From the NCBI GenBank assembly GCA_037951105.1, contig JBAMJV010010103.1:1-64000 (forward strand): 64,000 nucleotides of DNA. Reading direction: 5' to 3'. Below, one piece after another: positions 1 to 47,142 of the stretch (positions within the stretch are counted from its first letter, which is position 1; each line of letters begins with the position of its first letter). The position numbers and the translations under genes are program-made. The DNA is from Echinarachnius parma. Its lineage: Eukaryota > Echinodermata > Echinoidea > Clypeasteroida > Echinarachniidae. The notes under the pieces are model-generated. The model made no database searches. It worked only from the letters and a program-made list of their open reading frames with translations, and was not told where the DNA came from.

Positions 1-319
1 CCACCATAGAAGCCCTTGGCATATAAAAATGAGAAAGACAGGTAATGAAATCACGAAATAATGAGGATGTCCTGATAAAAGGCTAAGAACTGTTGGTGTT
101 GCGCAATAATTATCGTTCTGCATGATAATGGCGGCCTGTGCATGGTTTTCATCGATAGAAAAGAGAGTTTTAATATTACTTAGCCTAGGTTGTTATTTAT
201 GTAGTCGTTCGAAATCATCAGCAATAAAAAGGAACACTGGATATTCACATTATATGGGATCCGTCAATCCGAGCTTATATATATATATGACAGAGTTTTA
301 CATGTCGCATCGAGAGCTA

Positions 320-522
320 CAGCAGTAGTCAGTAGGCCCACGTTTTTTCCACCAATCGGCGAGGTAACGTCCACGGGAAGCACTCGGCGCCTTTTGCCTG
401 GGCACTTGGCATGTAGAAAAAAGCTGTACAGCTGGCGGCCGATCATCAACAAATAGGTGTATGCTACAGTGTACATACAAAATATACGGAGACGTTTCCT
501 CTTTGCTCATCGATCAGATAAA
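320..522 (+). promoter_or_regulatory. probable ASDURF 5' UTR / promoter-proximal region
   Basis: The stretch just upstream of the ASDURF start is richer in G, C and CpG (for example around 355-440) than the AT-rich DNA on either side. No TATA box or initiator can be singled out. Assigned by position only. Confidence 0.3.
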
Positions 523-564
523 ATGGATTCCCAACCTGCTGAAAGATCCAGTGAAGCAATACAG
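523..564 (+). CDS. ASDURF: ASDURF exon 1
   Basis: ATG at 523, 14 codons, then donor GTAGGC at 565 in phase 0. The encoded N terminus is hydrophilic and not conserved with the vertebrate protein, as expected for this disordered end. Confidence 0.7.
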
Positions 565-3500
565 GTAGGCTTTTTATATGAGGCTTTATATGAAGTACAT
601 TTAAAATTAAATATTTATACAGCGATTCTGTATTTATGTAAATGTATTATTGTATGAATTATGTTTTAAGCACCTCTTTGTGTACTAGAAAATGGTCCAA
701 GATTCTTGTTGGACAGTTTTAATGCAGCGCTCGAGATCGACACCCCACAGCTCACAAGACAATTTATACATATTTGTGCTTGACACACACTTGCCCCACT
801 TGCCAGCTTGTCTGGGGCAAGTACATAACAATTATTGGTGTCGGCCGTCGAACAAGTACAATTTAATAATTTCTCAGTTTGCTTGCCCGATTGGGCAACT
901 AAATGATTGTTCAACTACAAGAGAACAATGAGTATGCATTTCATATGTAAACCTCGACCTCGTCTAGAAGTAAGAGGGCAAGTCAATTTTATATTGGGGC
1001 AAGTAAAATATCAAAATGTATTGCCTGAATGGGCCATGCAGTAGTACAGAACAAAGTTAGTGTGGAGGATTGTTTAACTTTAAATGTATACAAACGTAGG
1101 TACTGTACATTACTAGTGTTGTGCAGATCAAAACCTCTTCCGCTTGCTGCACTATCAAGCACTAAATTTATTTTTGCTGGCTGATTCCTCTCTCCATTTA
1201 CCAGCAAATACAAACAAACAAAACTTTCATTAATGTGATAAAAAAAGTCATACAATTTGATAAAACTTAAACTCTGATGTTCTAAAGACCGCAAAATGTA
1301 GGGGAAAACAAATTAATTTCCAGTCCGGTTTCCGTAGCAAGGCTACCTAAAACCAACGGTAAAGTGTTGAACCGGAATTGGATATTATGCAATTTAGTAA
1401 ACTGTACAATTATGGCTGGTATGCTTTGCTACACCATATTAACTTTAGTACCCTTTACTTTAGTAGATGTGAATGTATGCAGAATAATGATGTATGTTTT
1501 CATTAGTTTCAACAGATGAAGGAGCAGCAAGTCTTACTAAATGAACTGTCATCTCTGAGGAAGAATGCGGTAAGTCATGGCAGCAACATTTCCTACAATA
1601 TTGACCCTACCATGACAAGTGGTGTAGCATGGTCGGACCAATTGGGAAAGCGCACAAATAATTGTTTTTCTGGGGGGGGGGGGGGGGGGAGGGCACACTG
1701 CACACCTTATGTACTTCTTTATTTATTCACAGATTTTCCCCTTTATTTCATTGTTTTTGTCAACTTATTTGGGGCCATTTCCCCTTCCTGTAACTACATG
1801 TATACCATTGACCATGACATGTAGGGAATTTGTCCAAAATATTTAAATTTAAAAAAAGGACCACTAAATTCATCCTCTTGGTGTTTTAGTATTTAAACAT
1901 ATCAAATTATGGTTGTATTTTCATACTTTCTAAAGTGTCAATATCAATTTTTCAAAAGGAACACTAAATTCTTTAAATATCCATTATTTTCACTCAAACA
2001 GATACATTTTAAATATTCAGTCCATGTTGTGGAAGTCCAGACAGTGGAACCTCAGACAGTGGAACCTCAATAAAAACCCAAAACTAGGGACCATGCAAAT
2101 TACCTTGTAGACATACATATTGTTTTCGCAGGGTAAGAAAAAAAGAATAAAGAGCTTGTACCAGTCAAATTACTTCTTAAATATTACTTGTTAGATTATC
2201 AGAACTCTTATATTCATGTTCAACTGATTTGTAGTTGTACATGTTGTTTGGGTACCAATAATCAATAATTTGTTTATACATGTTTTATAGTTCTGGACTG
2301 GAGATGAAAATATTTGGGTTGTGAGTCTATTGAGGATGCATGTTTAACCGAAATACAGTTTGATATGTGGTCTTTACTCTGTCTTACCTTTTTTTTCAGA
2401 AAGTTTACAAGCAACAACCCAACAGTCAGGTGTTCTTCTTGGCTGATAAAGACCATTGCAAGAAAGAGTGTAAAAGTGAGCATTTTGATATCAGAATGTC
2501 TTTTTTTTCCCCCCTTTTTATCTTAAGAGAAAGTTTAGGGTACCCCACATTTAATATTCTTTAATGGAAGAGTACTGTCCTAGCCCATCAAGGAGGGGAG
2601 CTATTTTAAGGCAAAATTTATCATTGTTTTCTTCTACAAATTGGCAACTCGACCTTTTAATGACATACAAATAGGTGGAAAATATTTAGTAATTACAATT
2701 TAAGACAAAAACAAACTATTTAAAGTAGGTAGAGTAACAAAATCAGGCTCTAAAAATAGAGAAGTTTATGCTCTTACTTCTTTGTATACCTCATATAACT
2801 TTTTATCTTACTGAAGTGTAGGACCACAAATATGTGGGACACCGTCCTTGATGGGCTAGAGTAGGGACCACTCAAGGGTCAACATTTTGATCAGTAGCCT
2901 ACGTTCTGATCCTGTTCAGGAGAACCAGATTTGACATTTAACCCCTTTTAAAGGGACATTGTCCAAATCCTCAAAATAAAATTTTAATTCTAGCGGTTCC
3001 CTTATACCTTGTTGTATTTGTATTAACAATAAAATCATGGGACAGGTTTCGGTTTTTCAAATTTCCATTTCGTTACAAAGATATGTATGATTGAAGTATT
3101 CAGATAAGAAAAACTTCTTCCGTGTACAAAGTGAGTGCAGTGAGTTACTGAATATCACTTTGCATTTTTGCTCATTACTTGGCCATACAATGTCCATTTG
3201 ACTTGAAATTTTCACACAATACCCTGTGGACATATGAGATAACAACAATATACATTGCATCAACCATTCATCACTTTTTGCACATGTCAACAAAGTTACT
3301 AGATCCCTTTAACAAGCCTCCACACTTTTTTCTAATAACCCATTCAAGGCAAGTAAAATCATGAATTTTCCCATGTAACTAGCCCAATCAGACAATGACT
3401 ATATAGCTCCTAAAAACAATGTTAAACAAATAATTCCCTGCTTGCTTCTAGATTCGTTTTACTTGTAAGAAATAACATTTTCTCTTGTAGTTGAACAGAA

Positions 3501-4138
3501 AATTAGTAGTCCAATCAGGCAACCAGACTTAATAATTGTGTAATCTTTACTTGCCCAACATACATTTTACTTCTAGACAGTGTTGAGGTTTGAATACTGA
3601 CTCTTTCCCTCTTTTCTCCCGACAATGATCAGAACATACTGATGGAAACATTGAGCGATGTGTGGGTCCTTCCTCCTCGTCAAGATATCCTTCCTCATGA
3701 AAACCTTCAGAAAACTAGATTTCTTTTTGTTCCATCGTGCTTATATCTGTACTCCCTCAGTGGTCATTATTTTGTACTGTCTTTCTTATACAAATAAATA
3801 CATGTAAAATATTTACAATTACTATAACAGAAATACAGATACATGTAGGAAACTTTGTGCAGAGTTCTAAATCACTGTCAATTCCCACATCGCACTTTTT
3901 TCATGTGTCATGTTATGTCATTCATAACATAATAACTTTTATAATAAATTGTATGTAGCACCACCTGTTGTAGGTTGTTTAGAATTGATTCAATATAAAC
4001 AAAATGATACTTCTGTTAAAGGCAATACAAATATATGTATTTATAGTGTTTGACATTTATGTAATTTGTTTTAATTTTGCAGAAAAGCTTGAGGGCTTCG
4101 AGAAAGAGACAAAGGGAGAACCACAAACTGCTTCATAG
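523..4138 (+). CDS. ASDURF: ASDURF-like prefoldin subunit, four coding exons
   Basis: Joining 523-564, 1516-1569, 2400-2475 and 4083-4138 gives about 75 residues in consistent phase (0, 0, 1), every junction GT-AG. The core reads MKEQQVLLNELSSLRKNA then KVYKQQPNSQVFFLADKD. From memory, human ASDURF (96 aa) has [20 protein letters not shown] and QQNSNIFFLAD at the same place, so the match runs through the first helix and the beta hairpin of a prefoldin-beta fold. Known of the family: ASDURF is a prefoldin-like subunit of the PAQosome (R2TP/URI chaperone complex) and in vertebrates is translated from a frame upstream of ASNSD1. The N terminus is short (MDSQPAERSSEAIQ) and the C terminus is charged and ends ...GEPQTAS. 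Start choice: first ATG of exon 1, after a GC-rich 5' stretch. No asparagine-synthetase-like sequence follows, so here it appears to be a gene of its own. The least certain exon is the last. Confidence 0.8.
690..1075 (+). mobile_element. GGGCAAG-rich repeat, copy in ASDURF intron 1
   Basis: Contains TTGCTTGCCCGATTGGGCAA, ATATTGGGGCAAGTAAAAT and the terminal TTAGTGTGGAGG, shared with 32020-32276 (same strand) and 59169-59434 (opposite strand). No open reading frame of note. A dispersed non-autonomous element; the left end is poorly preserved. Confidence 0.55.
1516..1569 (+). CDS. ASDURF: ASDURF exon 2
   Basis: Acceptor ...CAACAG at 1510-1515 and donor GTAAGT at 1570; 18 codons in phase 0-0. 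Encodes the first coiled-coil helix with the family motif ELSSLRKN. Confidence 0.8.
1672..1690. repeat. poly-G tract
   Basis: Uninterrupted run of about 19 G in ASDURF intron 2. Similar long G or C runs recur at 4770, 14527, 39709, 46693, 46834, 47120 and 63970. Confidence 0.9.
2400..2475 (+). CDS. ASDURF: ASDURF exon 3
   Basis: A T-rich tract and CAG precede 2400; donor GTGAGC at 2476. Encodes KVYKQQPNSQVFFLADKD and the start of the second helix, the best-conserved block of the protein. Ends in phase 1. Confidence 0.85.
2573..2862. mobile_element. short inverted-repeat element in ASDURF intron 3
   Basis: TAGCCCATCAAGGA at about 2581 is matched by its reverse complement TCCTTGATGGGCTA at about 2847, enclosing ~270 bp of AT-rich DNA without coding potential. 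Looks like a non-autonomous element or its remnant; target duplication not resolved. Confidence 0.4.
2952..3308 (+). mobile_element. TTAA-flanked MITE, family A copy 1
   Basis: Begins AGGGACATTGTCCA and ends with the reverse complement of AGGGATCTAGTAACTTTG, and is bounded by TTAA on both sides (2948-2951, 3309-3312). About 80% similar by eye to copies at 14913-15288 and 21558-21945. TTAA target duplication is typical of piggyBac-type elements. No transposase frame is present. Confidence 0.7.
3313..3590 (-). mobile_element. decayed copy of the GGGCAAG-rich repeat
   Basis: Starts CAAGCCTCCACACT and carries degraded copies of the CTTGCCC/GGGCAAG motifs and TCTCTTGTAGTTGAACA seen at 690-1075, 32020-32276 and 59169-59434. 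It abuts the family A element directly. Confidence 0.5.
4083..4138 (+). CDS. ASDURF: ASDURF exon 4 (terminal coding)
   Basis: Acceptor TTTTGCAG ends at 4082. Read in phase 1 from exon 3 it gives KKLEGFEKETKGEPQTAS and a TAG at 4136. This charged helix end fits the second prefoldin helix. A perfect donor (GTAAGT) sits at 4156, 17 nt after the stop, so the 3' UTR may itself be spliced. Confidence 0.6.
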
Positions 4139-4738
4139 CTGCATAAATACATGAAGTAAGTCAGTGTTGTAATTACAGTGATTGCGTCATGTTAGAGCAG
4201 TGGGGTAGCTTGGCACATTGATTGGGGGGCACACCTTATGTATTTCCTTATCTTTGTTAAGATAACTCCCTTATGTTTTTTATTGTTTTTTGTCAAATGA
4301 TTGTGGGGTACGTGCCCCCACCCCAGCTAGTCTGTTTTCCAGATGTTATTTTATTTATTCAGATGTAAATGCTGTGCTACATGTAGCCTACTACATCTGA
4401 CCGGCAGATGGCGCACTTCATGCGAGGGCTGTGCGAGGGGTAGTGATCATGAGGTGCAGAAAAAGAGCATGCGCGTGTGTGCGTTATGTATTCCTGTGTA
4501 GTAGAGCACATCAATCATCGCGCTGTGTCGTAAGTAATATGGTCGATCAGTGTCCAATCTTTGGACTTGGAGACAGTTCAGGCAGTGGGCTAGCCCAAGA
4601 AAATGAAGCACTGCTTAAAATAAGTACTGGCCCACTGGCCAAAGGCCCTCAAGTCTTTCTGATATGGGCCACCATTCCAAATTTCTACTTGTCCTACCCG
4701 TTACAAAGAATAGATATCTATTTTGGGGCCACACTATA

Positions 4739-4904
4739 CAGTGAAACCTTGTTACGAAGAGCACCTCGGGGGGGGGGGGGGGGGGGGGCCATCGATTCTA
4801 CATTTTGTTTATCAGATATCTCGTTGTATCAGGGCTTAAAAATAATTAAAAATACATATCAGGTACAACTAATGTACCTCGTTATAAAGAGGTTCCACTG
4901 TATT
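4739..4904. mobile_element. Tc1/mariner-like MITE with poly-G insertion
   Basis: Ends CAGTGAAACCTTGTTACGA and (reverse complement) CAGTGGAACCTCTTTATAAC, bounded by TA on both sides. About 165 bp, including a ~20-bp G run. CAGTGRAACC termini with TA duplication fit Tc1/mariner-type miniature elements. No coding capacity. Confidence 0.65.
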
Positions 4905-7250
4905 AAGTTTTCAGTGAATGTCAAGTCGGGTAAATTAGTGATGAACATACATGCAAATATACCAAACACCTGAACATACGCACACACCTAACTACAAAGT
5001 GAAATTGATGCTAGAATTTAATTCTATTTATTGTTATCATGCAATATAATCACATATAATTATATAATTACATTGATAGAAAAATATGATACATATAAAA
5101 AATACATTAGTTGTACAAAATACTGATGTCCACCCTAAGCTAGAAATTTTTTTTTTTTGTTAATGAAATAAATTGTATTAACAAGGCTAGATACACATAT
5201 GTACATTAAAGCCCTTTTTGGTATTACACAAAATCATATATTGAATAGAAAATATAACATGAATCAATGATGAACAAACTTAGAACATTTCTAGTGTATC
5301 GTAGACAGATAAGATCAACAATGTGCAGAAATTCTTAGGGGTAAAACGTACATACATTGAGTTGTTGCGCAACAAGGAATAAGTATCATTCATGTCAATT
5401 TATTCATGAATGGATATCTAAATTGTGCCACAAAAGGATTTCCATTTCAATGTTAAAATAATTTTCATACAAACTGATACAAAAATATTTATTAAAGGAG
5501 ATATAACCTGCAATCATTTCTTGAATTAAACAATTTGTATGTACATTACAATACAGATCTCTGTAAAAACAAGTTGTATGATATGATTGATTGCATGTTA
5601 GTAATAAGGTTATTATGATTGCATGTATACATGAGTGAAAGGCACAACGTGAGCAATATTTATATTAGTTATCAGAACTTCCCACAACTGCAAATATGAC
5701 ACATGTTAGATAAATAACTTAATAAATATACCATGAACTGCCAATAGAAGTTTAGCATAATATTGCAAACTGAAGTTGTTTTTGGTTAACTTTAACCTGG
5801 ACATTTTACTAAGGAAAAGTAATACAATCTAATATTAATAACATCAAAATTTCATCCAGCAATGAAAATGTATAATGAATAATTAATGTGTTTTATTGCA
5901 TGACTAGCATTTTAAGTCGAACTTTATGCAATGTAAACTTCAGTGCTGCAGTTTTTACGATAATTTCTAAAATCAGTTTGATATGTCTCCCAAAATGGTT
6001 GTTTTTACAATGTACAAATGCTAGAGCAAGCTAACTGGTGATTTTTCATTGATGAAGACCTTTTTGATATAATTTGGAAAATATTGGCAATCATCTTCTT
6101 CAGTAGGAGCAAATGTGTTCAGTTGAAACAAACAGAAAACGATGGTTTTTACTAAAAAAATTATCAGCCTTTTCATTAATGCAGCACTTATTGCTGATAA
6201 CAAAGGAAAAATAGACCACATTGGGATACTGTATGCAGGACGGTATTGACTGGCCCACAAGCCTGGGGCCATATTTTCAAACTAGTAGCCATGCACTACT
6301 TCGTGCCTGATGCCATACGTGTGTGCCTAGGATCCTGTTTATAATAATAGCTTGCGCTCGCGAGTCTTTTCAATGAGCATATCGTCAATAATTGATTTAG
6401 ACACCAGACATTGGAGAGATAATGTATATATAGAAGGGCAGTGACAGAACAGGAATATTGTGTATTTCTCAGTGTCTTGCTAAACCAGCCATAATCACAG
6501 TTTATATCAACAAACAAAGAAAGATTTAAAATAGTGTTCACTTTTACAAATGCATTTTTCGGCAGTAACATCTTGATTCAGGCCACCAAAAATGGATAGT
6601 GTGGAGCCCTAAATATTTAGTCTTTATTTGAAATATATGGACATTTTAGTCTTTATTCGAAATCTTGACTAGGCAGTAATTAATTTACTAAACTTACTGT
6701 CTGGAAATTAGAAATTATTTTTCTTTCGAACATGATCACCTTAATTTCTTTCAATACTGGAAAAAAATCTGTGGCAAGATTGATTGCTCCATGATAAAAG
6801 AGACAACATTCATACAAATGTTCAAATTAATTACAAATGTATCTATTGATAATGATCATTATATACATGATAACAATGATCATTATTTTAAGTTAAACTG
6901 ATCAGCAGCTGCAGTGCCGAAAGAATCGGTGTACTTGTACACTGCAAACATCAAAACATACACAGTAAACAATACAATATATAGTAATTGGTAAAACTGT
7001 ATTCAAATAGATTCAAACATTAATGCAGATTACAAAATATCGTACAATAGAACATTATTTATAATGCAATACACAAGGCTTATCTACACCCAACCAAGGA
7101 ACCCATTTATAAATTTACTCTTTGGTAGAGAGCTCGGCAACTTGCTGAAGAAGAACAATAATGCTGGGGTATTGATAAATTTTAAACGCGGATCCCCATA
7201 GTCATTAATCAAGCACCCATTTAATATATTAAATAACACCTTTTATCTAG
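4905..7250. other. AT-rich intergenic DNA, possible NRAMP 3' UTR
   Basis: No conserved frame or recognisable repeat family stands out. Part may be 3' UTR of the minus-strand transporter transcript, whose stop codon is at 8434-8436. AATAAA-like hexamers occur too often in this AT-rich sequence to choose a polyadenylation site. Confidence 0.4.
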
Positions 7251-7257
7251 AATACAG

Positions 7258-7365
7258 TCAAACCTGCCTATAATGGCCACCAAAAGTGTTCCCTTGCAGA
7301 AAAATACGTTTTTGCTACCTGTCTATAAAGTCTACAGTGGCCACTTTCTTGTTTCCAAATCACCA
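7258..7365 (+). mobile_element. truncated CAGTCAAACCTG MITE
   Basis: Begins TACAGTCAAACCTGCCTATA followed by the TGGCCACC and CTACAGTGGCCACT motifs of the complete copy at 33502-33679, but its far end is missing. Confidence 0.55.
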
Positions 7366-7605
7366 GGGATCAATTTTATAGTTTGATTTCAACAGTGCCT
7401 AGAAACTTGAATTAAGCAATATATAAATGCTACATATTAGTATCATCATGAATATAGTTCCATGTTTCATTGTATTACTTGTCATTTGTCGCAATATAAA
7501 AGAACCTGCTAGGTTCGAAAGCTTGGCTGTATTTGAAAAGTTACATATTATTATCATTATTACAGCAATTAACCTTCACAGTCTTGCCGTTTTCTTTATT
7601 ATTTT

Positions 7606-7672
7606 GTTCAATCCGTGTTTGTTTCAGGACTTGTCTTCCGGAGGAGCTGTCATCTCCCTGGAGTATGTATCT
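7606..7672 (-). pseudogene. partial duplicate of NRAMP exon 17, copy D
   Basis: Minus strand reads YSREMTAPPEDKS then a stop. It aligns to exon 17's SSRETTAPLDD; about two bases are missing relative to the other copies, so the frame ends early. Flanks ('GGCTTAAATTGTACCCAAAG' on plus) match copy C. Lies downstream of the functional stop, so probably 3' UTR or intergenic. Confidence 0.65.
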
Positions 7673-8198
7673 GTGTGCTGGCTTAAATTGTACCCAAAGA
7701 CTATAACGTTAGTTTCAACTTTCAACAGTGCATGGAAACTTGTATTAAGCACTATTTCTACCATCTTTTTGTTTAAAGTGATCCATTAACTTTATATTTT
7801 TCTTCAGTCTTCAATTTTTTCTTCAATTATATACCAATATCATTGGGAGATTCTTGAGAATGATATGTGCGATTTTCATAGAAATAAAATAATGTATTTA
7901 TGTCTGATTTCATCCTGATCGTTTGCGTGGAGTACCTGAAATCCGATACTATGGAGAATTTAGTCTCCAAATTCGGATACTCTTGACTACGGTCTAAAGC
8001 ATGCATAGACGCTTTAGAATTCAACCTTCATAATTCTTCATAATTAGGGAGACATTTTTTAGAATAAAAGTCCATTTAATTCTTCTGTACAAAGTACAAG
8101 GGAAGTGTGTAAGCGCCAAGTAATCTTGGTTGAATTTTCACAAAGTTGATGGATCACTTTAATGTTCAGTCTTGCCTAGTTCTTTAATACGGTAATTG

Positions 8199-8262
8199 GT
8201 TCAATCCGTGTGTGTTTCAGGGCTTGTGTCATCCGGAGGAGCTGTCATCTCTCTGGAGTATC
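8199..8262 (-). pseudogene. partial duplicate of NRAMP exon 17, copy C
   Basis: Minus strand reads YSREMTAPPDDTSPETHTD and the same TGA as exon 17. The tail frame is intact, but no acceptor in the required phase 0 is seen, so it is unlikely to act as a terminal exon from exon 16. Confidence 0.7.
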
Positions 8263-8433
8263 TGTGTGCTGGCTTAAATTGTACCCAAAGAACAAAACAT
8301 CAGTTTCAACTTTCAACAGTACATGGAAACTTGTATTAAGCACTATATTAAAGCTACCTACCATTATAAATACACGAGTTCTTATAGAATTTGTTCAATG
8401 TTCACACTCTTGCCAATTTGTTTAATAATTTGT

Positions 8434-43401
<34,968 letters not shown>

Positions 43402-45080
43402 TGCCAATGGGTGAAAAGGAAGTGAGTTGATATGAAGCACACCTTAGCCGAAGGAATCTCCAACAAATGAAGCACCAGAATGAGACTGCTGTAAACGGAA
43501 GAAATTAACAAAATATCTACATTAATAATAAACAAACATAAATCCGATTATGAATTTGTTTATATCACAGTAAATATTCAATTCAAGAGCACTTAGACAG
43601 TGTCCATCGTTGGATTTTCGAACCATCAGTGCCAGTTCACCAAATAAAAAAGAGGAACATAGATATTAATCAGTAATTTGCTTTGAGACGAGTCTAAAAT
43701 ACTATAGTCTACATTCATAATTTCACATAGAATCCTACTACTAGTACCACTACCACAATAAACATAGATTCATGCAAAATTATCAATCATTTAAAAAATC
43801 ATCTATCATCAACTATCATCTAGCTCGGCAGTTTCTGGACCCTGCACAAGCAGAAATTTTACTGCCATTCATTGTCTCTAGACCAGAAAAACAGTCTCTA
43901 TATTATTCTGACAGTTGCTCCACTGACAAACAGCTCCATTTAGGGGTAGTACGGTATAAGTTTTTATAAAAAAAAAAAACAACACATAATAAACCACACA
44001 AAGAGTTGGTTATTCTGACTAGACCAGGTCCAGCCACTATCTTAATATGGCCCTAATCTAATTAGGCCTTACGTATAGTACTAGTACGTACACGTATGTA
44101 ATATGTACACAATTGGTTTATGAATGACCGTAATGAACCACCCAAGGCCAAGGGCAAGGCCAAGATCCAAGTAACCAAGTTAAGTCTTGGGGGTCTTGGG
44201 CCACGACCGCTGGCACTGATTTTTATTGTCTACTGACTGTCTAGACTCTAGACTAGTGTGATTTGGATTTCTTAAAAGTTTTAATCACTTCAGTTATCAA
44301 AATCAGTCTGTGTTCCAGTGTTTCCAGATATTAGATTTAGAATGAGAGCATGAGCCTGAGCCTGAGGACTGAGGTATACCCGGCCTAGTCCTAGTCCTAC
44401 CCTAATTCCTAGACCAACTTTGCCTTTTAAAAGCCAAGACTTATATTAGCCTTAGGCTTTGGAAGCTGGCCAGTACAAGTTGGAAGTCACAGACTCGTAT
44501 CAAACTTCATTAGTTAGATTTGAAAACTAGTATTTAAACTTGTTTCTTCAATCATTTCTGACTAATTCCTCAATTAAATTGATCTCGAGACTTGACATGA
44601 TGATACAGATCTTTATTTAGACTCTAGAAACCAACATTTAATGGCCTGACCATTCGTTTGTGTGTCTACACAATCAAACTTTCGCTTATTATTAAGTTGC
44701 CTGAATGCAGCAGCAAGACGGTAGTAGGAATCCAGGCACCGGTACGGTCCTACATATTTGTCCCCGCGGCTGGTGGCCCAGCAAAACACTAAATATCGCT
44801 ATCTACCGTAGATAACGACCTACGCACAGTGGAAGGGTTAACTGACTATAGCGTAAAACCTTATGAGGATTTTAGGCACACTTACCGATATTGCTGTAAA
44901 CTCTTGATGGTTCAAATACTGCGTTCCGTTCCACTCCATATTCTGGACCCGATGATCATAAAATTAGGCATTCAAAATGCCTCTTTGCGCCGCAAAATGA
45001 TTTCCAATTCTGATGATGGGTTGAGAAAGTTGTACTGTCGCACTAAATTCGTGTGGAAAATTGACCACAATAAATCAGCT
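43402..45080. other. upstream flank of NRAMP coding exon 1
   Basis: 43402-43488 is probably 5' UTR of the exon. Above it no conserved frame, clear TATA box or further exon can be supported. The promoter is either here or, if a noncoding first exon exists, further up. Confidence 0.35.
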
Positions 45081-45474
45081 GATTAGCGATACTTCGCGAT
45101 ATTATCGATACTTAATTATTCCTTACTGATAATTTCATAGACATTATGCATGGCCAAACTTGACTAATAAGACATATCCATTACTAAATAAGGTAAAAGT
45201 TATGACGTAATTCTTCACGAATATTCATCAAAATGTATTCTTCTGCGCATGTGCGATGAACTTTCGCTGTCCCTACAAATAATGTTGGATAAACAGTTAA
45301 GAGATATGAGGGAGGGCAAGCGAACAGCTCATGAATATTCAAGACCTAGATAAATCGCTTCAAATTTGACACTTTTTTAACACGTACGTCTATGGAGAGT
45401 TACCCCCCCTTGGTTACAATGACCCAAATACTAATCCTAGGCACCGTTGAATAATAAATAAATGAATGAATGAA

Positions 45475-45560
45475 TGAATGACTGAATGAAATGAACGAAC
45501 GAACGAACGAACGAACGAACGAACGAACGAACGAATGGATGGATGCATGGATGGATGATT
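45475..45560. repeat. (GAAC)n and (GGAT)n microsatellite
   Basis: About ten GAAC units at 45497-45534, flanked by TGAA and TGGA units. Confidence 0.9.
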
Positions 45561-45876
45561 GAATGACTTACTGAATGGACATTCATAAATGGATAAACAG
45601 GGTTTTGAAAATTTTAAAAAATGAATTATTATTATTATTATTCGTATTTTACCGATTTTTTTTATTATTTGAATAAAATACATTGTCCTGTATACCTTGA
45701 TATGACTCATATAATTAAAAGGGTTATGAACTCATTGTTATGATTGTGAGCGAAATGACTCCCATGAATCGTACAAGAGGTTAATAAAATTGACCGTAGT
45801 ATCAATTTTTGGCATTTTAGTTTATTTATAAAAATGTTTATGATTGATTGAATTGGAACAAAATATTAGCTTCGGT

Positions 45877-46418
45877 CAAACTGAATTTTAGTAACCAAAA
45901 CCTACACCATAACATTGCAATTATACAAACTAATAGTTATAACTCCACAATGCTCAAACAGTATACAAAATCACAAACAACAGTTTACTAAGTAAAAAGC
46001 CTGTACAGTTATCATTCAAGAAGAGCCGTTAAAACTCAAAAAGGCGCTCTCTAAAAAGTCATTAGTTTCAACCATTTTAATACAAAAAATGTGCATGCAT
46101 GATGTTTCGCTAAAATAATGATTAAATAGATAGATCATCAACAACTATTTAAAAACCTCTTTTGAACATTTTTGAAAACGTGTAGGGCCTATAGAGTTTA
46201 TATATTTTTTTAATTATTGAATAAATCTGGGGCCCAGATTTATTCCGAACCATTTATTGATATCTCAGCTGTTTCTGAACCGATTTTGATCAAATAAAGT
46301 TTATTCTGTCCATTGAAATTGTATTTTCTTTCATATTTAACACTCAGTTTTTCATTACCTCACAAACAAATTATTTTGTGCAGCGCCCTCTATACCAAAA
46401 CTGAACTAGCCTACCCCT
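45877..46418 (-). mobile_element. family B MITE, reverse copy
   Basis: Reverse complement of family B; right end CCTACCCCT followed by TTAA (46419-46422). The far terminus near 45877 lacks the AGGGGTAG repeat, so it is truncated. Confidence 0.7.
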
Positions 46419-46692
46419 TTAATTTATTTTATATTTGGGGGGACTCTTTGAAGATGGGAAGACGAAGGAAATTTGATGTAGTACAATGATTCTATTCCTT
46501 CGTGAGACATCATCACATAATACTTATGACAAATTTTCCCCATCATATATTTAGTCCTATACACCATATCCCGGGTCAGATATGTCCGACATGGAGTTTG
46601 CCCCTTCGGCTGCCAACATCGGTTAAAATTTGATATGCCATTTGTAATTATTTGTTTTGTTTTTAAGGCTAGTGTATAACATTGTAAGAGTT

Positions 46693-47142
46693 TGCCCCCC
46701 CCCCCCCCCCACCCCCCCCCCCCCCTCCCTCAATTGTCGTGATGGGGCTTAAAGCCCTCTCACAAAAAAGGGTCCCCATTGATACACAGTTACTCCATCT
46801 ACTCTGAAAGTGCCAAGACCCGTATATAGTCATGGGGGGGGGGGGGGGGGGGTGCGGTGGGGCGTACGTACCCCCCCCCCCTAAATTCAGAAAGATCCAC
46901 TTTTTGTTGGTCGCTTATATAGTTACAAGACTCAACCAGTGGTCTCGGTATCGGCCACGATCGGTCTCGGTCCCGATTTGGAAATTACGCACCCACCCTT
47001 GGAAAATTCTTGCTACGGACCGACCCTGGAGCCATCTACTCCCCCTTGACTGCGCTCTATATATAAACAAAAGTGGCTATTATTATTATTATTATTACCA
47101 TGGGCATAGGGGGCGGGGGAGGGGGGGGGGGGGGGGGGGGGC
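46693..47142. repeat. cluster of long poly-C and poly-G runs
   Basis: C runs at 46693-46726 and 46871-46880, G runs at 46834-46852 and 47119-47141, and (ATT)n at 47080-47097. The open frames here are driven by the homopolymers. Confidence 0.85.

Noticed and set aside
3633-3660. Possible extra ASDURF exon beginning AACATACTG (NIL, as in human KNILDEL)
   Set aside because: Joining exon 3 to it puts NIL out of frame by one base. The direct join to 4083 keeps frame and gives a sensible charged helix.
4431-4973. 180-codon plus-strand open frame downstream of ASDURF
   Set aside because: Crosses a poly-G run and a MITE, has no recognisable domain, and its composition matches surrounding noncoding DNA.
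44829-45086. 85-codon plus-strand frame upstream of the NRAMP start
   Set aside because: No domain recognised and no splice or promoter signal tied to it. Kept as unassigned flank.
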